DNA from: Tritrichomonas musculus
Taxonomy: Eukaryota; Parabasalia; Tritrichomonadida; Tritrichomonadidae
Reading direction: 5' to 3'
Length of the DNA: 64,000 bases
Assembly (NCBI GenBank): GCA_039105265.1
Contig: JAPFFF010000012.1
Location: forward strand, 4,650,001 to 4,714,000
The position numbers were made by a program, and so were the translations under genes. Below are positions 60,507 to 64,000 of the stretch, piece by piece. The notes under the pieces are model-generated. The model was not told the DNA's origin, made no database searches, and worked only from the letters and a program-made list of their open reading frames with translations. Each line of letters begins with the position of its first letter. Position 1 is the stretch's first letter.

Positions 60507-62672
60507 TTACTCATTTCTCTGGTAAAACAAAATATAAGCTCCGCCCTTGTGTGCTTCACTGCGATTAATCTTTGTTGCCATTGAGTCGTTGAAGTTGTAC
60601 CAGTCGTTTGACTCAGGGTCAACTGCAGCAGCCGTGTAATGGCCGCCTCCGAGTCCGCCGCTATGAAACACCGCACCGATTAATCTAAACGTTCCTCTAT
60701 CGTTATTAGCGAAAGTCTTCGCATCAAGTTCGTCAGGGTAATCGACTGATGTATCGATTTTCGATGCGAAATATCCTTCTCCGCTGAATCTCTTCAAGTG
60801 GATGATGAGTATCTTCTGTCCGCATCTTTCAACTCCCATTTCCTTCGTCGCCTTGACCATGTTTTTGCAGCCTTCGCACTTCCACTTGTTGCGCTCGTCG
60901 AGTGTCTCCTTCTGGCAGAATGAGGAGAGGCAGTCGTTCAGCTTCACGTTGAACCTGAGACGAGGAATGTCAAGCGAAAGGAACATGAAAGGGTCGCGAA
61001 CTTTCTCGACTCTCTTGCACTCGGGACAGCTGATGCTGCTGTAAAGAACGCCGTGGAAGATGTCGACAATTGGGCTGCTATTTCTGCTCACGTGAACGTC
61101 CCAACTGTCGGAGTTGCTGCCTGTTTGCCTTGGGCTCTCGTTGCCCTTCGCGTAGGCAGACTGGTTCATGTCTTCGTGGAGGCCGTCGAGGAGCGAGCAG
61201 AGAAGCTCTTGGGAGTCATGCTGTCCGAAGTTTGCAAAGCGCTTAAATTTGCTGACAACGGCACGACGAAGTTGGCTGGGATCACGGGCATAGCCTGACC
61301 CCTTGCATAGGTCCTCAAGGAAGCTACGATAGGCTTGCGCAATCTTCCCTTTCGACGACTTCGGGTTGTTTGGATTGATCTGTCGCTCGAAGTCTTTTGA
61401 GAGGATGAAATTGGTCAGTGGCATGCAGCGTGCTAGACACTGGACTGCGGCGTTGAAGAAGCAGGTGTTGCCGAGGTTGTTGAGGCCGACCGGTTTGGGA
61501 CACTTGGAGCCGTTATAAGGTGAAATAATTGACCTTGGTGTTGAATAAGGTGATTTTTTGGGTTCGAGTGAAACTTCGCGGCTGGTGATGTCGGTGATGG
61601 TGGTGGTGGCTGTACTGGGAGCGTGGGATTGGGTATTGGAGGAGGTTGTAGTGATTGATGGGATATGATTGGGATGGGGTATGACAAGATCAATTGTGGT
61701 GGTAGGATGAGTTATGGAATCTGAATTGGGAGGCGTTCCGTCGGCTTTGGTTTCGCTACTGCGACTAGAATTACGAGGTGATTGAGAGGTACTACTAGAG
61801 ATCGGAGGTAGTTGAGCGTTGTTGCTGTTGGTGAGTCGCGTTTCGTTACTTGATGGTTCTGTGAGTTTTAATTCAGGTGTTTTCTTATCTGAATAAGCCC
61901 CCATTCGTTTGAATCTAGGAACAGATGGTTTACGAGGACGTAAACTTGAAGGATATTGAGGAGTATTGTTTGAATTTTTTTTCGTGTTATCATTGATTGG
62001 AGGAAGGCGATTTTTCGAAATTGAATTTGGTTTGAGATCTATTTCGTTTTTATAGCGTTTCGAAACATCTTTCATTGTAATCGATTCGTTTATATGTTCA
62101 TTTGGATTGGTTGAGGCATGCGGAGAAAATGAAAAACTACTTGGTTCAAAGCGATGGGATTCACATATTTGTTTCTTAACATCTTCAATTATCCAGCTTG
62201 GATCACAATAATAAGGCATGCCTGAAGGAGAAGTTGAATATGAATTTAAATGACTGGCTGATATTGTAGATGGCCGCCTTCTAGGAAGATATACCTTAAA
62301 TTCTAAAAAATCAAATAAAATCGTTTCTTCACCATTTTTTGGATTTTTTGTTAGAATTGCTTCAATTTTAGTAGTAGTGCCAAAATTTCTTGTTAAATCA
62401 TTCCATAATTTTGAATCAATAATCTCGTAGTGTTCGCCACGTTTCAAATTCGGTTTAACTCTTGATGCAGATAAAAGGCTTTTTGTGTTTAATGTTGATG
62501 GACGGCTTTCGCCTTTATTATTAATCCAATTAACTAATTCATTATGCCATCTTTTATTAACTATAACAACTTTTTTTGGAGTATCTGTAGCTTTGAGATC
62601 GGCTATGTCAGTGATTTTTTGCTTATAATTTGATTTTAGGGAGCTTTTCCTGCCAGCCAAATTTTTCTGCAT
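60507..62672 (-). CDS. Ubiquitin-specific protease (USP, C19) with DUSP-like N-terminus
   Basis: 721 residues from an ATG with an in-frame stop ~24 bp upstream. Residues ~30-120 resemble a DUSP domain (VVIVNKRWHNELVNWINNKG, GEHYEIIDSKLWNDLTRNFG), as in USP4/11/15. A Ser/Pro/Thr/Asn-rich linker (~190-385) follows. The USP domain spans ~391-721: GLNNLGNTCFFNAAVQCL (catalytic Cys ~404), FGQHDSQELLCSLLDGLHED, a CxxC...CxxC zinc site (CPECKR, CEGCKN), ILIIHLKRFS, GLGGGHYTAAAVDP (catalytic His ~678) and WYNFNDSMATKI (Asp/Asn). All three catalytic elements are kept, so it should be an active deubiquitinase. Ala follows His-Tyr-Thr as in normal USPs. The domain part is GC-richer than the linker. Confidence 0.96.
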   Translation of the reverse strand: MQKNLAGRKSSLKSNYKQKITDIADLKATDTPKKVVIVNKRWHNELVNWINNKGESRPSTLNTKSLLSASRVKPNLKRGEHYEIIDSKLWNDLTRNFGTTTKIEAILTKNPKNGEETILFDFLEFKVYLPRRRPSTISASHLNSYSTSPSGMPYYCDPSWIIEDVKKQICESHRFEPSSFSFSPHASTNPNEHINESITMKDVSKRYKNEIDLKPNSISKNRLPPINDNTKKNSNNTPQYPSSLRPRKPSVPRFKRMGAYSDKKTPELKLTEPSSNETRLTNSNNAQLPPISSSTSQSPRNSSRSSETKADGTPPNSDSITHPTTTIDLVIPHPNHIPSITTTSSNTQSHAPSTATTTITDITSREVSLEPKKSPYSTPRSIISPYNGSKCPKPVGLNNLGNTCFFNAAVQCLARCMPLTNFILSKDFERQINPNNPKSSKGKIAQAYRSFLEDLCKGSGYARDPSQLRRAVVSKFKRFANFGQHDSQELLCSLLDGLHEDMNQSAYAKGNESPRQTGSNSDSWDVHVSRNSSPIVDIFHGVLYSSISCPECKRVEKVRDPFMFLSLDIPRLRFNVKLNDCLSSFCQKETLDERNKWKCEGCKNMVKATKEMGVERCGQKILIIHLKRFSGEGYFASKIDTSVDYPDELDAKTFANNDRGTFRLIGAVFHSGGLGGGHYTAAAVDPESNDWYNFNDSMATKINRSEAHKGGAYILFYQRNE

Positions 62673-62698
62673 AGAGGCAGGATTTTGATCTTCCCCTT

Positions 62699-62703
62699 AA
62701 TGA
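62699..62703 (-). promoter_or_regulatory. Initiator-like TCATT of the USP gene
   Basis: TCATT on the minus strand, 27-31 bp before the ATG, fits the trichomonad initiator TCA(C/T)(T/A). Confidence 0.45.
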
Positions 62704-64000
62704 CAAATAAGATAACGTATTTTTTCATATTTTTTATTGATTTATCTTTTGTTAGATATCATAATATAGCAATTTTATGAATTTAATATTATTACTATTA
62801 TTAAAGAAATTAAAATATAAATTAAGTATTATTTATTTATTCTTAAAATGTTAAATAATAAACAAATATTAATTTTTTAAAGAAACAGAAATTAAGTTAA
62901 TCCTTATTTAATATTTATTTATTTAAAATATAAATAGTTTGATATGATATAAATATATTTATCTGTAAATTATTCGATATATTTAAAAAACTTTTTTTCT
63001 GTTTATTCAATAATTTGTAAGAATATTTGTCCTTTATATTTAAAAAGTTAAATGCGAAATTCAACTAAAAGATATGCATATATTCTTATGAAAGCATTTT
63101 AAAATGCTTTCATATTTCATTTATTCTTTAAATTTTCATTGTTTGTATTAATATAAAATAATTATGCACATCAAATTAATACTTCGAAATCTTTTTAATG
63201 TATTTTAAAATACATGAAAAAAAAAAATAAATAAATATTTTAGTTATAAAGTAAATGATGAGCTTTTAGATGAATACTTTTAATTTTTTGCAATGATATT
63301 GGCACAGATTTGCAAACTTTAATTCAGATATTCTATAATATAAAAGATGACAATAAAAAAAGTATCTTAAAAGGCATTCTTTTTTGATTAATAAAATTGT
63401 GGAACATTTCTTCATCAGCATTATCAAATTTTAATCAATCTTTATTAAAAATATGAAAGTTGGTTCATTTAATGTATAATCCCAATTTGGTATGCAAAAA
63501 ATGAGTACTCAAGTGGTTAATCAATCATCTTATGGGTATATATCAATTGTTTGAAAGGCTTTGGAGCCAGAATATCAAACAGATGCCGAAATTTATATAT
63601 TCAATTGTTTTCATATATAAAAATAAACTATAATATAAAATTGCTTTATAATAAAAATTACATAATAATATTATGAGTAAATTCTAAAATTACTGAGATA
63701 TTCATAGATTATTTTTTACATGGTCAAATATAAAACTAGTTAGAGGTGAAAAATTCAATATTATCAAAATTGAAAAGCTAAGACTTATTAGGTCTCTAAA
63801 ATCTATACAATCTTTATTTAATGGCTCAAAATTGAAAGAAAGAACTTTGTATTTAAAATTCATTTACTGCAAAATATCAAAGATTATTTTAAATAATTAG
63901 AAATAAATTGATTATATTAAATAATACGTATCTTTTTAAATGAACAAAATATAATTTATTTCTTAGCTAAGTTTAATTTATTAATTCAATACAGCTTTAA
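62704..64000. other. AT-rich region with two palindromes and a possible kinase remnant
   Basis: Holds a 26-bp perfect palindrome (63088-63113) and an 18-bp one (63198-63215), both centred on TTTTAAAA. Near 63490-63600 the + strand reads MSTQVVNQSSYGYISIV, then a stop and EPEYQTDAEIYIF, faintly like a kinase activation segment plus 'DVYSFG'. No complete gene is visible to the window end. Confidence 0.4.

Noticed and set aside
60802-61298. Two + strand frames opposite the USP catalytic domain
   Set aside because: Antisense of GC-richer coding sequence; no independent evidence.

Overview
The window looks like nuclear DNA of a parabasalid protist (trichomonad), with Tritrichomonas or a close relative most likely. 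The DNA is very AT-rich. Genes are almost all single-exon and sit in AT-rich spacers. The one intron I can show has a GTATGT donor and an ACTAACTCATAG acceptor, which is the trichomonad pattern. Several genes carry a TCA(C/T)(T/A) initiator just upstream of the ATG. The gene families are also typical: BTB-like/F5-8C proteins, DUF3447-type ankyrin genes, BspA-like leucine-rich repeats, kinase-Sel1 and coiled-coil-kinase genes, and a multi-pass adenylyl cyclase.

Layout. 0-3.5 kb: C-terminal part of a large protein (possibly CHAT/separase-like), tRNA-Trp(CCA), and a RING1-like RAWUL-domain protein. 5.6-13 kb: a BTB-like/F5-8C gene, a BTB-ankyrin-UBR-box gene with a hexapeptide repeat, and an N/Q-rich DPF/NPF protein. 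The last two are divergent and are separated by an 861-bp hAT-like MITE. 14-18.5 kb: broken coiled-coil and kinase remnants, an EF-hand protein and a broken BspA-like gene. 19.4-26.3 kb: TOR kinase. 27-33 kb: Sel1 remnants, a second BTB-like/F5-8C gene, and two divergent pseudokinases separated by a 790-bp MITE-like element, the second pseudokinase with the intron. 33-42 kb: adenylyl cyclase, histone H2A, a mariner-like MITE and an equilibrative nucleoside transporter. 42.5-52 kb: a decay zone with ankyrin fragments, an ankyrin-LRR gene with one stop, an internally deleted hAT transposon, a young MITE with 142-bp inverted ends, and a broken coiled-coil kinase. 53.5-57.6 kb: a Mon2-like Golgi trafficking protein. 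58-60 kb: a kinase-Sel1 gene with a stop in the activation segment. 60.5-62.7 kb: a DUSP-USP deubiquitinase.

How the genes relate. There is no operon-like pathway. Intact housekeeping genes (TOR, H2A, transporter, cyclase, Mon2, USP, tRNA) stand as islands between accessory families at different stages of decay. Signalling and ubiquitin-linked proteins are frequent. Five kinase loci are present and none looks like a normal active kinase: three lack the catalytic Asp of HRD and two have the motifs but interrupted frames. Four transposon-derived elements can be delimited by their inverted ends, three of them also by target duplications or a fitting TA. Two separate divergent promoters and one ends about 50 bp before a putative transcription start.

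All family names come from reading the sequence. No database search was run.
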